From the NCBI GenBank assembly GCA_910577335.1, contig CAJTMJ010000017.1, forward strand, positions 15,624 through 79,623: a stretch of 64,000 bases of DNA, written 5' to 3'. Below are positions 53,826 through 62,105 of this stretch, piece by piece; the first letter of the stretch is position 1, and every line of letters starts with the position of its first letter. The position numbers were made by a program, and so were the translations under genes. The notes below the pieces were generated by a model that worked only from the letters and a program-made list of their open reading frames with translations, searched no databases and was not told the DNA's origin. Origin of the DNA: an uncultured Duncaniella sp. Its GTDB lineage: Bacteria; Bacteroidota; Bacteroidia; Bacteroidales; Muribaculaceae.

Positions 53826-54524
53826 ATGCAGACTTTCTCGATTAAAAATATAAAAGTTCATCCATTCGCTTCATCTTCCCAGTTGATAGAATATGCTGAT
53901 TCTGTCAAAGGGATACTTGTAGCGGTCAATGCCGAGAAAGTTATCAATGCCAATCAAAAACTAATCGACATAATAAACTCCAACATCGGATATTGTGACG
54001 GTGCTGGTGCTGTAAAGGCTGCCCACAGAAAAGGGGAGGCATCTGCGGTAAGAATTCCCGGATGTGAGTTATGGCTTGATATTGTGTCGAAGTTCTATAA
54101 GTCAAAAAGTTTTTACCTTGTCGGTGCCACCCGGCAAGTGGTTAAACAGACTGTTGAAAAGCTCGAACGTGAGTACCCCGGTATTAATATCGTAGGTTGG
54201 AGAGACGGATATATTAATTCTGTGTCAGAAGAGAACAAGTTGATAGAAGATATTGCGTCACGCAAACCAGATGTGGTTTTTGTGGCGATGGGCTCTCCTA
54301 AGCAGGAGTTGCTTATGAACAGGATGCAGGAAGTCCATACGGCAATCTATCAGGGACTTGGAGGAAGCTTTGATTTATATATCGGGAATTTTAAAAGAGC
54401 ACCACGTCTATTGCAGCGTTACGGGTGCGAGTGGATATGGCGATTCATGGTTCAACCGACAAGATTAAAACGGCTATATCCGTATCTTAAATACGCTTTT
54501 TTGCTTTATACCGGGAGATTGTAG
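53826..54524 (+). CDS. wecG: WecG/TagA/CpsF-family glycosyltransferase
   Basis: Membrane-associated glycosyltransferase of family 26, 232 residues. Marks are YCDGAGAVKAAHRKG, RIPGCELWLDIV, the VGATRQVVKQTVEKL stretch, FVAMGSPKQE and the C-terminal RAPRLLQRYGCEWIWRFMVQ. Between wecC and wecB it most likely transfers ManNAcA (or ManNAc) onto a lipid-linked sugar. The TTG-started extension to 53808 is not needed: ATG 53826 gives the family start. Confidence 0.88.
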   Translation: MQTFSIKNIKVHPFASSSQLIEYADSVKGILVAVNAEKVINANQKLIDIINSNIGYCDGAGAVKAAHRKGEASAVRIPGCELWLDIVSKFYKSKSFYLVGATRQVVKQTVEKLEREYPGINIVGWRDGYINSVSEENKLIEDIASRKPDVVFVAMGSPKQELLMNRMQEVHTAIYQGLGGSFDLYIGNFKRAPRLLQRYGCEWIWRFMVQPTRLKRLYPYLKYAFLLYTGRL

Positions 54525-54527
54525 ATT

Positions 54528-55685
54528 ATGAAAACAGTAATGTTAGTGTTCGGCACTCGCCCGGAAGCGATAAAGATGGCTCCGCTGGTTAAAGAGTTCC
54601 AAAAATATCCCGATGCTTTTAGAACTGTGGTGACTGTTACCGGTCAGCATAGGCAAATGCTGGATCAGGTTCTGGATGTTTTTCAGATCAATCCTGATTA
54701 TGACCTCGACATAATGAAACTGGGACAGGATCTGACGGATATAAGTGTCATGGTGCTGTCAGGGTTGAAGAATCTGTTTTTGACAGATAAGCCTGACATA
54801 TTATTAGTACATGGTGATACTTCCACATCTACATCTGCGGCTTTGGCAGCTTTCTATCATCATATTCCTGTGGGGCATATAGAAGCCGGACTGCGAACCA
54901 ATAACTTGTCAAATCCTTGGCCCGAGGAGGCAAACCGTCAGATAACATCCCGTATTTCCAATTGGCACTTTGCTCCTACAGAATTGAATCGACAAAATTT
55001 ACTTGCTGAGAATATAAGTAACGATTCTATTATAGTGACCGGCAACACTGTGATTGACGCATTGCAGACTGTCACAAAAGCCCTTGACATTAATGCACGA
55101 CTACATACAATCAAGGATTCCATACGTATGAGTGGCTACGATATTGACAGACTTAACGAAAAATCCAGACGTCTTATCGTTATCACCGCACATCGTAGGG
55201 AAAATATCGGTGATGGGCTTGATAATATCTGCAATGCCATAAAATCATTGTCAAAAATGTATCCGGATGTTGATTTTGTATGTACGATGCATTTGAACCC
55301 GGTGGTTAGAGGGCAAATAAAGCAAATATACGCATCTGAAATACCCGACAATTTATTTTTTGTTGAGCCTTTAGAATACTTCGCTTTCGTATATTTGATG
55401 AGCAAATCATACATTATACTTACTGACAGCGGCGGAATTCAGGAGGAGGCTCCGGGGATTGGTATACCGGTTTTGGTGATGCGTAATGCCACAGAACGCC
55501 CTGAAGCTATCGATGCCGGCACGGTGAAACTTGTCGGGACGGATCCAAATGTTATCATCAATACTGTATCTAAACTGCTTGATTGTCCTGCTGCATATCA
55601 GGAGATGAAACATGTGGTTAATCCGTATGGTGACGGAAATGCAAGTAAAAGAATTGTCGATTATTTTATGAGTATCAGTGATTAA
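54528..55685 (+). CDS. wecB: UDP-N-acetylglucosamine 2-epimerase (non-hydrolysing)
   Basis: Converts UDP-GlcNAc to UDP-ManNAc, 385 residues. Signatures are VFGTRPEAIKMAPLVKEF at the N-terminus, LVHGDTSTSTSAALAAF, HIEAGLRT, ITAHRRENIG and LTDSGGIQEEAPG. It lies three bases after wecG, and together with wecC supplies the ManNAcA donor. Confidence 0.96.
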   Translation: MKTVMLVFGTRPEAIKMAPLVKEFQKYPDAFRTVVTVTGQHRQMLDQVLDVFQINPDYDLDIMKLGQDLTDISVMVLSGLKNLFLTDKPDILLVHGDTSTSTSAALAAFYHHIPVGHIEAGLRTNNLSNPWPEEANRQITSRISNWHFAPTELNRQNLLAENISNDSIIVTGNTVIDALQTVTKALDINARLHTIKDSIRMSGYDIDRLNEKSRRLIVITAHRRENIGDGLDNICNAIKSLSKMYPDVDFVCTMHLNPVVRGQIKQIYASEIPDNLFFVEPLEYFAFVYLMSKSYIILTDSGGIQEEAPGIGIPVLVMRNATERPEAIDAGTVKLVGTDPNVIINTVSKLLDCPAAYQEMKHVVNPYGDGNASKRIVDYFMSISD

Positions 55686-55706
55686 AAATAATTTAAGAGG
55701 ATATAT

Positions 55707-56669
55707 ATGAAAGTGTTTAATGAATATTTGGAGATAGTTAATAATGCCATCGCCACATTGAAATTGCCGGGGCAGCCGGCGGGACTGTATGACCCCATAC
55801 GATATACTATGGATGCCGGAGGCAAGCGTCTTAGACCTGTGCTTGCATTAGCCGCTTGTGAAGCGATGGGTAAAGACCCGATGACAGCTATTCATCAGGC
55901 TATTGCAATCGAAATGTTCCATAATTTCACACTTTTGCATGATGACGTGATGGATAATGCCGATGTTCGCCGCGGACGTCCTACCGTTCATAAAAAATGG
56001 AATGAAGAGACAGCGATACTTTCAGGCGACGCCATGCTGACTACATCGACAATGCTCCTTGCCATTAAAGCCGGTGACCATTTGGCATCTGCCTTGGACC
56101 TGTTTAACGGCACGGCTATGAATATATATGAAGGTCAGCAGCTCGACATGGACTTTGAACAGCGATTGGATGTTACAGTCGAAGAGTACATGGAGATGAT
56201 ACGACTTAAGACATCTGTGTTGTTGGGCTGTGCTTGCGGTATGGGAGCATTGATGGCTGATGCTCCGTTTGAAACACAACTCCAGTTTTTCAATTACGGT
56301 GTAAATCTTGGCTTGGCATTCCAGCTTCAGGATGATTTCTTGGACACATACGGCAATCCTGAAACCTTTGGAAAGGCAATAGGTGGCGACATACTTAATG
56401 ATAAAAAGACATGGCTTCTGATTATGGCTCTAAAGGAGGATCAAACCGGCAAGTTAAGAGAGATAATAGGCTCAAACATCAATGCGGAGGAAAAAATCTC
56501 AACCGTGCGTGAGATTTACAACACTTTGAATCTTCCGGATAGAATACATGAACTTATTCGTGCATACATAGACACTGCGATCTCTTGTCTTGACACTATC
56601 GAGCTAATGCCTGAAGCACGTGCGTTCTTCATTGATTTAGCTTTGAAATCAGCCACTCGCGACAAATAA
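55707..56669 (+). CDS. Trans-polyprenyl diphosphate synthase (chain length uncertain)
   Basis: Condenses isopentenyl diphosphate with allylic diphosphates, 320 residues. The aspartate-rich motifs are DDVMD (79-83) and DDFLD (209-213), and the residues before the first are FTLLH. The first motif has no insertion and has Phe at position -5, which in known enzymes limits products to the C20 range. An FPP- or GGPP-forming role fits better than octaprenyl. It follows wecB by 21 bases, consistent with supplying lipid carriers. Confidence 0.9.
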   Translation: MKVFNEYLEIVNNAIATLKLPGQPAGLYDPIRYTMDAGGKRLRPVLALAACEAMGKDPMTAIHQAIAIEMFHNFTLLHDDVMDNADVRRGRPTVHKKWNEETAILSGDAMLTTSTMLLAIKAGDHLASALDLFNGTAMNIYEGQQLDMDFEQRLDVTVEEYMEMIRLKTSVLLGCACGMGALMADAPFETQLQFFNYGVNLGLAFQLQDDFLDTYGNPETFGKAIGGDILNDKKTWLLIMALKEDQTGKLREIIGSNINAEEKISTVREIYNTLNLPDRIHELIRAYIDTAISCLDTIELMPEARAFFIDLALKSATRDK

Positions 56670-56672
56670 AAT

Positions 56673-57458
56673 ATGATGTTAATAGATACCCATACCCATT
56701 TATATCTCGATGACTTTTCATCCGAGGAGAGTGCAGTTGTAGAACGAGCCATATCAGCCGGGGTGCAAAAATTGGTATTCCCGAATGTGGATATATCGAC
56801 AATCGAGCCGATGAGAAAATTGCATGATTGTTTCCCGGATAATATATTCATGGCTATGGGCTTGCATCCTACCGAAGTAGATGGTGCGTGGGGAGACACA
56901 TTAGGTGTCGTTGAGAAGGAGTTGATTAAGCATCGGAATGACTATATCGCTATTGGCGAAATTGGGATTGACCTATACTGGGATAAGACCTATAAAGACC
57001 AGCAGATGGAGGTTTTTTCTATTCAGGTAGAATGGGCAAATAAATACAACCTCCCAATCATAATCCATTGTCGGGAAGGGCTTTCAGAAGTTCTCGAAGT
57101 TTTAAAGAACGCATCTTCTGTGCCAACAGGTGTGTTTCATAGCTTTGGAGGAACTATTGAGGATGTTGAAGCAATCCGATCGATAGGTGACTTCTATTTT
57201 GGCATAAATGGCATAGTCACATTTAAAAACTCCAAACTTAAAAATGTTCTGCCTGCAATAGGTGCTGACAGGATTTTATTAGAAACCGATTCCCCTTATC
57301 TTGCGCCTGTGCCTTATAGGGGGAAAAGGAATGAGAGTTCATATATAGTAAAAACTGCACAGACTGTTAGCGAAGCTTTGGATATACCATTTGAAAAAGT
57401 TGCGGAATTAACATCTGAAAATGCTGAAAGATTATTCAAATTGAATAATAATTTGTAA
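56673..57458 (+). CDS. TatD-family metal-dependent hydrolase (DNase)
   Basis: Cytosolic TIM-barrel metalloenzyme with DNase or proofreading activity reported for homologues, 261 residues. Metal residues are in DTHTHLYLD (near the start), GEIGIDLYWD, IIHCREGLSEVL, VFHSFGG and ETDSPYLAPVPYRGKRNE. It begins three bases after the prenyl synthase gene and is followed by the NlpC gene. Confidence 0.94.
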   Translation: MMLIDTHTHLYLDDFSSEESAVVERAISAGVQKLVFPNVDISTIEPMRKLHDCFPDNIFMAMGLHPTEVDGAWGDTLGVVEKELIKHRNDYIAIGEIGIDLYWDKTYKDQQMEVFSIQVEWANKYNLPIIIHCREGLSEVLEVLKNASSVPTGVFHSFGGTIEDVEAIRSIGDFYFGINGIVTFKNSKLKNVLPAIGADRILLETDSPYLAPVPYRGKRNESSYIVKTAQTVSEALDIPFEKVAELTSENAERLFKLNNNL

Positions 57459-57463
57459 TTTTG
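57456..57463 (+). promoter_or_regulatory. Predicted -7 box of the second NlpC/P60 gene
   Basis: TAATTTTG overlaps the tatD stop codon, 20 bases before the ATG at 57484. No -33 match. Confidence 0.35.
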
Positions 57464-57483
57464 GAACTGCATTTATTAACAAA

Positions 57484-58449
57484 ATGTCAGCTATGCCACA
57501 CTGCAAGTTAAAAATAAGATTTATCACATTGCTTTTTTCTCTCATTAGCGCTGTTTCGGTTATGTCTCAGGATACCTGTTGGGTGCAGGTGCGCATACCT
57601 GTGGCATGTATTCGAGATGGCAAAGGTCATTCCACTGAAATGACTTCACAAGCCATTATGGGAACACCTATAATGATTTTGGAGGATGATGGGGGAGAAT
57701 GGCTACATTTGAAGGGTCCCGATGGCTATGAGGGGTATATGAATATATCAAGTGTGGCGAGATTGTCACATAAAGATATGTTGAATTGGCGAAAAATGCC
57801 ACGACTTGTCTGCACTTCACTGCCTGAGGTCAAGGTCTATAATACAGATGATAGTAAGGATTCACGATCGGTGGTTACAGAACTTGTGAACGGCTCCATC
57901 GTGGAGGGTGTGCTATCTGATAGTGATATGACTAAAGTAACTTTGCCTGATGGCAGATCCGGATGGGTTGAGACAGCTTCTATGTCCCCAATCGAAACAT
58001 GGGCTAATCAGAAATTCAATGCCGATGATATATTGTCAACCTGCTATTGGCTTATGGGAACACCATATCTATGGGGCGCATGTTCTACTAAGTCCGTAGA
58101 CTGTTCAGGACTTGTGAGAGTAAGCTATTTTGCCAAAGGCATATTGATGTTGCGTGATGCACGTCAGCAGATAAATATTGGTAAGCATATTGCTCCCGAT
58201 GATTTAAAATCATTGAAGCCTGCCGACTTATTATTCTTCAGCAATACTCCTGATGGACGTATATCACACGTAGCCATATATGACAAAGATGGTAGATATA
58301 TTCATTCATCCGGCTTGGTAAAAGTTAATTCAATGGATTGTGATGATCCTGATTATTCAAAACGTTTTTACAGAGGTGCGTCAAGAATTGACGGTATGAT
58401 CCCGAGTGAAGGAATTGTGCCGGTATATATGCACCCATGGTATTTTTGA
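57484..58449 (+). CDS. SH3-NlpC/P60 endopeptidase (YkfC-like)
   Basis: Exported peptidase of 321 residues that probably cleaves gamma-D-glutamyl-diamino-acid bonds of cell-wall peptides. A signal peptide (RFITLLFSLISAVSVMSQ) is followed by two SH3-like domains (about 32-98 and 110-170) and an NlpC/P60 domain with Cys207 (DCSGLV), His262 (SHVAIY) and His274 (YIHSS). The SH3-SH3-P60 layout and TPYLWG motif match YkfC-type enzymes of peptide recycling. No lipobox is seen, unlike the NlpC protein at 4251. Confidence 0.9.
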   Translation: MSAMPHCKLKIRFITLLFSLISAVSVMSQDTCWVQVRIPVACIRDGKGHSTEMTSQAIMGTPIMILEDDGGEWLHLKGPDGYEGYMNISSVARLSHKDMLNWRKMPRLVCTSLPEVKVYNTDDSKDSRSVVTELVNGSIVEGVLSDSDMTKVTLPDGRSGWVETASMSPIETWANQKFNADDILSTCYWLMGTPYLWGACSTKSVDCSGLVRVSYFAKGILMLRDARQQINIGKHIAPDDLKSLKPADLLFFSNTPDGRISHVAIYDKDGRYIHSSGLVKVNSMDCDDPDYSKRFYRGASRIDGMIPSEGIVPVYMHPWYF

Positions 58450-58495
58450 TAGATATATAACAGACACAGTGTAACTAAATTTTAACAGTTTAAAT

Positions 58496-59932
58496 ATGAT
58501 TACTTTTATAGTTTGTTTTGCTCTTTTAGTCACAGCATATTTCACTTACGGAAGGTATCTTGAAAAACTTGCTGATGTAGATCCCGAAAGAGCCACTCCG
58601 GTTCAGCGTTTGGAAGATGGGGTAGACTACATCCGTCTGCCACGATGGCGTGTGTTTCTAATTCAGTTGTTGAATATAGCCGGTACTGGTCCAATATTCG
58701 GAGCTATTCTCGGCGCATGTTTTGGACCCGTCGCATTCCTTTGGATTACATTGGGCGGTATCTTTTTCGGGGCTATGCATGATTATCTTTCCGGAATGAT
58801 GATTATACGTCATGACGGAAAGAGCCTTCCCGAAATAATAGGTGCGTATTTAGGTGCAAACACCCGTACTGTAGTGAGAATTTTTTCGATAGTGCTGATG
58901 GTGCTTGTGGGTGCAGTTTTCCTTTTAAGCCCTGCTCAATTGCTCGACACTATGGTGCCGTCAATCTCTGCTCAGGTTTGGATCTGGATAATTTTGGCGT
59001 ACTATATAATAGCTACAATGCTCCCGGTGGATAAGGTTATTGGTAAAGTTTATCCTATTTTTGGTGTGGCTCTTGTGGCTATGGCTGCCGGATTGTTGGT
59101 TGTAATATTGAGTGGTGCGTACGAGGTGCCTGAACTTACCACACTGCATAATTATCAGTTAAATCCTGAAGCTCTCCCAATTGTGCCTACACTGTTCATA
59201 ACGATTGCCTGTGGTGCTATTTCAGGTTTCCATGCCACACAGTCACCACTGATGGCTCGTTGTATTGAGAATGAGAAGAAATGCCGTTCGGTATTCTATG
59301 GCTCAATGATTTCAGAAAGTATCATTGCCTTAATATGGGCTGCTATTGCAATGGCATTTTTCCATGGACCTACCGGTCTTGGCGAGCAGTTAGCTCAACA
59401 TGGAAACAATGCAGCATGGGCGGTGGATATAATATCTAACACTACTCTTGGTAAAGTCGGTGCGTTTCTTGCATTATTAGGTGTGGTTGTGGCTCCGATC
59501 TCTACCGGTGACACTGCATTCCGTGGCGCACGTTTGATGATTGCCGACATATTCAATATCGATCAACGTCCTCTGCTGAAACGTTTTGCCGTGTGTATAC
59601 CTCTATTCATTGTAGGATATGGCATAACACTTTTCAATTTTGATATAATCTGGCGTTATTTCGCATGGTCTAATCAGACTTTATCAGTATTTGTTCTTTG
59701 GTCAATATATGTTTGGCTGGCACGTCGTAAGAAGAATATATGGGTAGCTTTGATTCCGGCTATTGCCATGACATTTATTGTCACTTCATTTGTGTTTGTT
59801 TCTCCTCAGTTTATAGGGATGGAGGATCGAATGATTGCCTTCGCATGTGCCGCAGTTGTTACCCTTGGAATAGGTTACTTAGTTAATCGCAGAGTCAAGG
59901 GTGATGTAATTATGACAGAGGAAGCTGTATGA
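58496..59932 (+). CDS. CstA-family carbon starvation/peptide or pyruvate transporter
   Basis: Polytopic membrane protein, 478 residues with about 13-14 hydrophobic segments. Family marks are YGRYLEKLADVDPERATP, HDYLSGMMIIRHDG and the AGTGPIFGAILG loop. It is much shorter than the E. coli CstA (about 700 residues), as is usual in Bacteroidales. E. coli CstA family members import peptides or pyruvate. A TATTTTTG box overlaps the end of the preceding gene. The DUF4286 start overlaps its stop by four bases. Confidence 0.92.
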   Translation: MITFIVCFALLVTAYFTYGRYLEKLADVDPERATPVQRLEDGVDYIRLPRWRVFLIQLLNIAGTGPIFGAILGACFGPVAFLWITLGGIFFGAMHDYLSGMMIIRHDGKSLPEIIGAYLGANTRTVVRIFSIVLMVLVGAVFLLSPAQLLDTMVPSISAQVWIWIILAYYIIATMLPVDKVIGKVYPIFGVALVAMAAGLLVVILSGAYEVPELTTLHNYQLNPEALPIVPTLFITIACGAISGFHATQSPLMARCIENEKKCRSVFYGSMISESIIALIWAAIAMAFFHGPTGLGEQLAQHGNNAAWAVDIISNTTLGKVGAFLALLGVVVAPISTGDTAFRGARLMIADIFNIDQRPLLKRFAVCIPLFIVGYGITLFNFDIIWRYFAWSNQTLSVFVLWSIYVWLARRKKNIWVALIPAIAMTFIVTSFVFVSPQFIGMEDRMIAFACAAVVTLGIGYLVNRRVKGDVIMTEEAV

Positions 59933-60237
59933 TAATATTTAACACAACTTTCCATGTGCATGAATCTGTGGTAGATTCATTTAAAGAGTGGGTGAGAGGT
60001 GTGTATTTCCCTCATGCGGTCAATATCGACGGTATATCCAATCCTATCTTTGCGAGATTGCTTATAGAAGTGCAGGAAGGATATGCAAGTTTTGCTGTGC
60101 AGTTGATGGCTTCGACTGTGGATATTGCTGTGGAATGGCACGATGGTGAAGCTTCGGCACTGAGAGATGAACTGGTGAAAAAGTATGGCGATAAAGTCTT
60201 GTTTTTCACAACTTACATGGAATCATTGCCAATCTAA
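59929..60237 (+). CDS. DUF4286 domain protein
   Basis: Cytosolic alpha/beta protein of 102 residues (IIFNTTFHVHESVVDSFKEW, EGYASFAVQL). I recognise it as DUF4286, a family seen next to ruvC in Bacteroidetes. The fold is probably a ferredoxin-like dimer. The start overlaps the cstA stop by four bases and ruvC follows after eight bases. Function unknown. Confidence 0.82.
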   Translation: MIIFNTTFHVHESVVDSFKEWVRGVYFPHAVNIDGISNPIFARLLIEVQEGYASFAVQLMASTVDIAVEWHDGEASALRDELVKKYGDKVLFFTTYMESLPI

Positions 60238-60245
60238 TTCGGATA

Positions 60246-60800
60246 ATGTACGATAAAATTATTATAGGTATTGACCCCGGTACTAATGTTATGGGATATG
60301 GCATTCTTGGCATAAAAGCCAAGAAGCCATCGCTCATAGCGCTTGGCGTGGTGAAGTTAAATAAGTTTGACAGTCACTATCTTCGGTTACTTCGCATACA
60401 TGAGCGTGTTATAAGCCTTGTCGAACAGTTTCTCCCTGACGAGATGGCTATTGAGGCACCTTTCTTCGGGAAAAACGTGCAATCAATGTTGAAATTGGGT
60501 AGGGCACAAGGTGTGGCAATGGCTGCAGCCTTATCACGAGACATACCAATCACGGAATATGAGCCAAGAAAGATCAAAATGGCTATCACCGGAAATGGCG
60601 GGGCAAGCAAAGAGCAGGTGCGAGAGATGTTAAAGCGAATATTGAATATTGCTGATAAAGATCTTGATATAGAGCTTGATGCGACTGATGCGCTTGCAGC
60701 GGCATTATGCCATTTTTATGAATCCACACGTCCTGTTGTATCTGCCGGACCGAAATCTTGGAAAGATTTTATAGCTAAAAATCCTGACAGGGTAAAATGA
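60246..60800 (+). CDS. ruvC: Holliday junction resolvase RuvC
   Basis: Dimeric endonuclease that resolves Holliday junctions in recombination repair, 184 residues. The catalytic carboxylates are Asp10 (GIDPGTNVMGYG), Glu70 (AIEAPFFGKN), Asp145 and Asp148 (LDATDALAAALCH), spaced as in E. coli RuvC. It ends 18 bases from the convergent glycosyltransferase gene. ruvA and ruvB are not in the window. Confidence 0.96.
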   Translation: MYDKIIIGIDPGTNVMGYGILGIKAKKPSLIALGVVKLNKFDSHYLRLLRIHERVISLVEQFLPDEMAIEAPFFGKNVQSMLKLGRAQGVAMAAALSRDIPITEYEPRKIKMAITGNGGASKEQVREMLKRILNIADKDLDIELDATDALAAALCHFYESTRPVVSAGPKSWKDFIAKNPDRVK

Positions 60801-60818
60801 GCAGCATATAATGCTTAT

Positions 60819-61556
60819 TCATTTTTTCCGCTTAAGATATCGTAAAAGAAATTTTAAATGGCGTACGATAGTAGGGAACACGCCATAGTAATAGCACATT
60901 ATCTTAAATCGTTCCCATAAAGATTTTTTCATATTGGCGGTGGTGACACCTTCCGATAGATAATCTATTAAAATCTTGTCGATATACAGATTCCGATGGG
61001 AGCGTTGTAAACAGCGTATACACCATTCGTAATCCGCTGAAAATTTATAACGGGTGTCGTAATTATCCACAAGTTTACGTAGTACAACGAACGCCTGATG
61101 GCACACCACCATACCATTCTTAAAGCTATCCAATGTCAATATTTCAGGCGCTTTCAAGTGCCTGTCACCAACACGTTCTCTTTGTGAATTCACTAATTGG
61201 GTCTGTCCATACACAATACCCGGATAATCATTGTCCATAGCCGCATTGGCAATTATTTCCAATGTATGGGGGGAGTGAAATGAGTCACCCGCATTTAAAA
61301 ATATAACGTAATCCCCCTTTGCGATTCCGAGACCTTTATTCATGGCATCATATATCCCTCTGTCCGGTTCGGATATAAGGATAAGATTATCGATTCCTGA
61401 TTTATTAACTATTCCGACAGTATTGTCACCGGAGGCCCCGTCTATCACGATATATTCGAATAGGCGACATGTCTGTTCACTGACACTTTTTAATGTTGCC
61501 GGTATCGTCTTTTCAGCATTATATGAGACTGTAATAATTGAGAATAAAGGATTCAT
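60819..61556 (-). CDS. Family 2 glycosyltransferase (WcaA-like)
   Basis: Cytosolic-face GT-A glycosyltransferase, 245 residues, of the group typical of capsule or LPS clusters. It has SIITVSYNAEKTIPATLKSV at the start, IDGASGDNT, an intact DxD-like SEPDRGIYDAMNKG, FLNAGD and a C-terminal basic helix. It stands alone with its own full promoter and no transferase cluster, so acceptor and sugar are unknown. This contrasts with the GT2 at 1709, which lacks its DxD. Confidence 0.9.
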   Translation of the reverse strand: MNPLFSIITVSYNAEKTIPATLKSVSEQTCRLFEYIVIDGASGDNTVGIVNKSGIDNLILISEPDRGIYDAMNKGLGIAKGDYVIFLNAGDSFHSPHTLEIIANAAMDNDYPGIVYGQTQLVNSQRERVGDRHLKAPEILTLDSFKNGMVVCHQAFVVLRKLVDNYDTRYKFSADYEWCIRCLQRSHRNLYIDKILIDYLSEGVTTANMKKSLWERFKIMCYYYGVFPTIVRHLKFLLRYLKRKK

Positions 61557-61595
61557 ATAAATAAAACCTTAAAAATTCACATTTCAGATATATCA

Positions 61596-61626
61596 CAAAG
61601 ATAGGAATAATGATATATGTTCCAAA
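61596..61626 (-). promoter_or_regulatory. Predicted promoter of the WcaA-like glycosyltransferase
   Basis: Minus strand TTTG at 61626-61623, a 19-base spacer, TATCTTTG at 61603-61596. The leader is about 33 bases. Confidence 0.7.
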
Positions 61627-61703
61627 ATATTGTCATAAAATTGTCATATATAATACAAACCTGTAACATGTATGTTTGGAAATTAAGTACAAATAACATA
61701 TAA

Positions 61704-61897
61704 TGAACTGATTTAAACTTTTTATAAAATGTTAAACTCAGGCTGAAAATTATCCTGTTTTCAATCTTTGAAGCTCTTTTCGGCTGAATTATCAGCATAT
61801 CTTCGGTCACTTAGCTCGCTAAGCTCTCTCATAAAACTGATAATTCATCTCTAAAATAGCTTCAAATCTTAAAAAATAAAAAGTTTAAATCAGTTCA
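61704..61897. mobile_element. MITE-like element with nested inverted repeats
   Basis: Outer arms at 61704-61725 and 61876-61897 are 22-base perfect inverted repeats (TGAACTGATTTAAACTTTTTAT). Inside are three more perfect pairs around a common centre: TTTGAAGCT (61767-61775 / 61858-61866), TGAATTATCAG (61785-61795 / 61837-61847) and CTTAGC (61810-61815 / 61818-61823). No ORF. It lies between the GT2 promoter and the RlmD promoter. No clear target-site duplication is visible. Confidence 0.6.
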
Positions 61898-61930
61898 ATG
61901 TTTAAATATTATTAAAATTGGGTTGAGATA

Positions 61931-61962
61931 TTTGTTAAATAATGAAACTGTTCTTAATTTTG
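61931..61962 (+). promoter_or_regulatory. Predicted promoter of the RlmD-like gene
   Basis: TTTG at 61931-61934, a 20-base spacer, TAATTTTG at 61955-61962. It begins 34 bases after the inverted-repeat element. Confidence 0.7.
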
Positions 61963-62004
61963 AGAAATCAAATTAAACTAATAGAACCTGCTTAAAAGAC
62001 ATAT

Positions 62005-62036
62005 CGTCGGCAAACGTTTGAATACTGTTGCCGACG
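62005..62036 (+). other. Leader hairpin before the RlmD-like gene
   Basis: Perfect nine-base stem CGTCGGCAA / TTGCCGACG with a 14-base loop, in the leader between promoter and ORF. It covers the TTG at 62028, so that upstream in-frame start is unlikely. It may be an attenuator or only a structured leader. Confidence 0.5.
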
Positions 62037-62105
62037 AAATTTTATGTGTTTTGTAACGATGTAATGAGGCAGGGAAGAGGTATGTTAAATTTCATAACGA
62101 TTAAA

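Noticed and set aside
62028..62105. TTG start adding 26 residues to the RlmD-like protein
   Set aside because: It lies in a hairpin and the extra residues do not match the family N-terminus.
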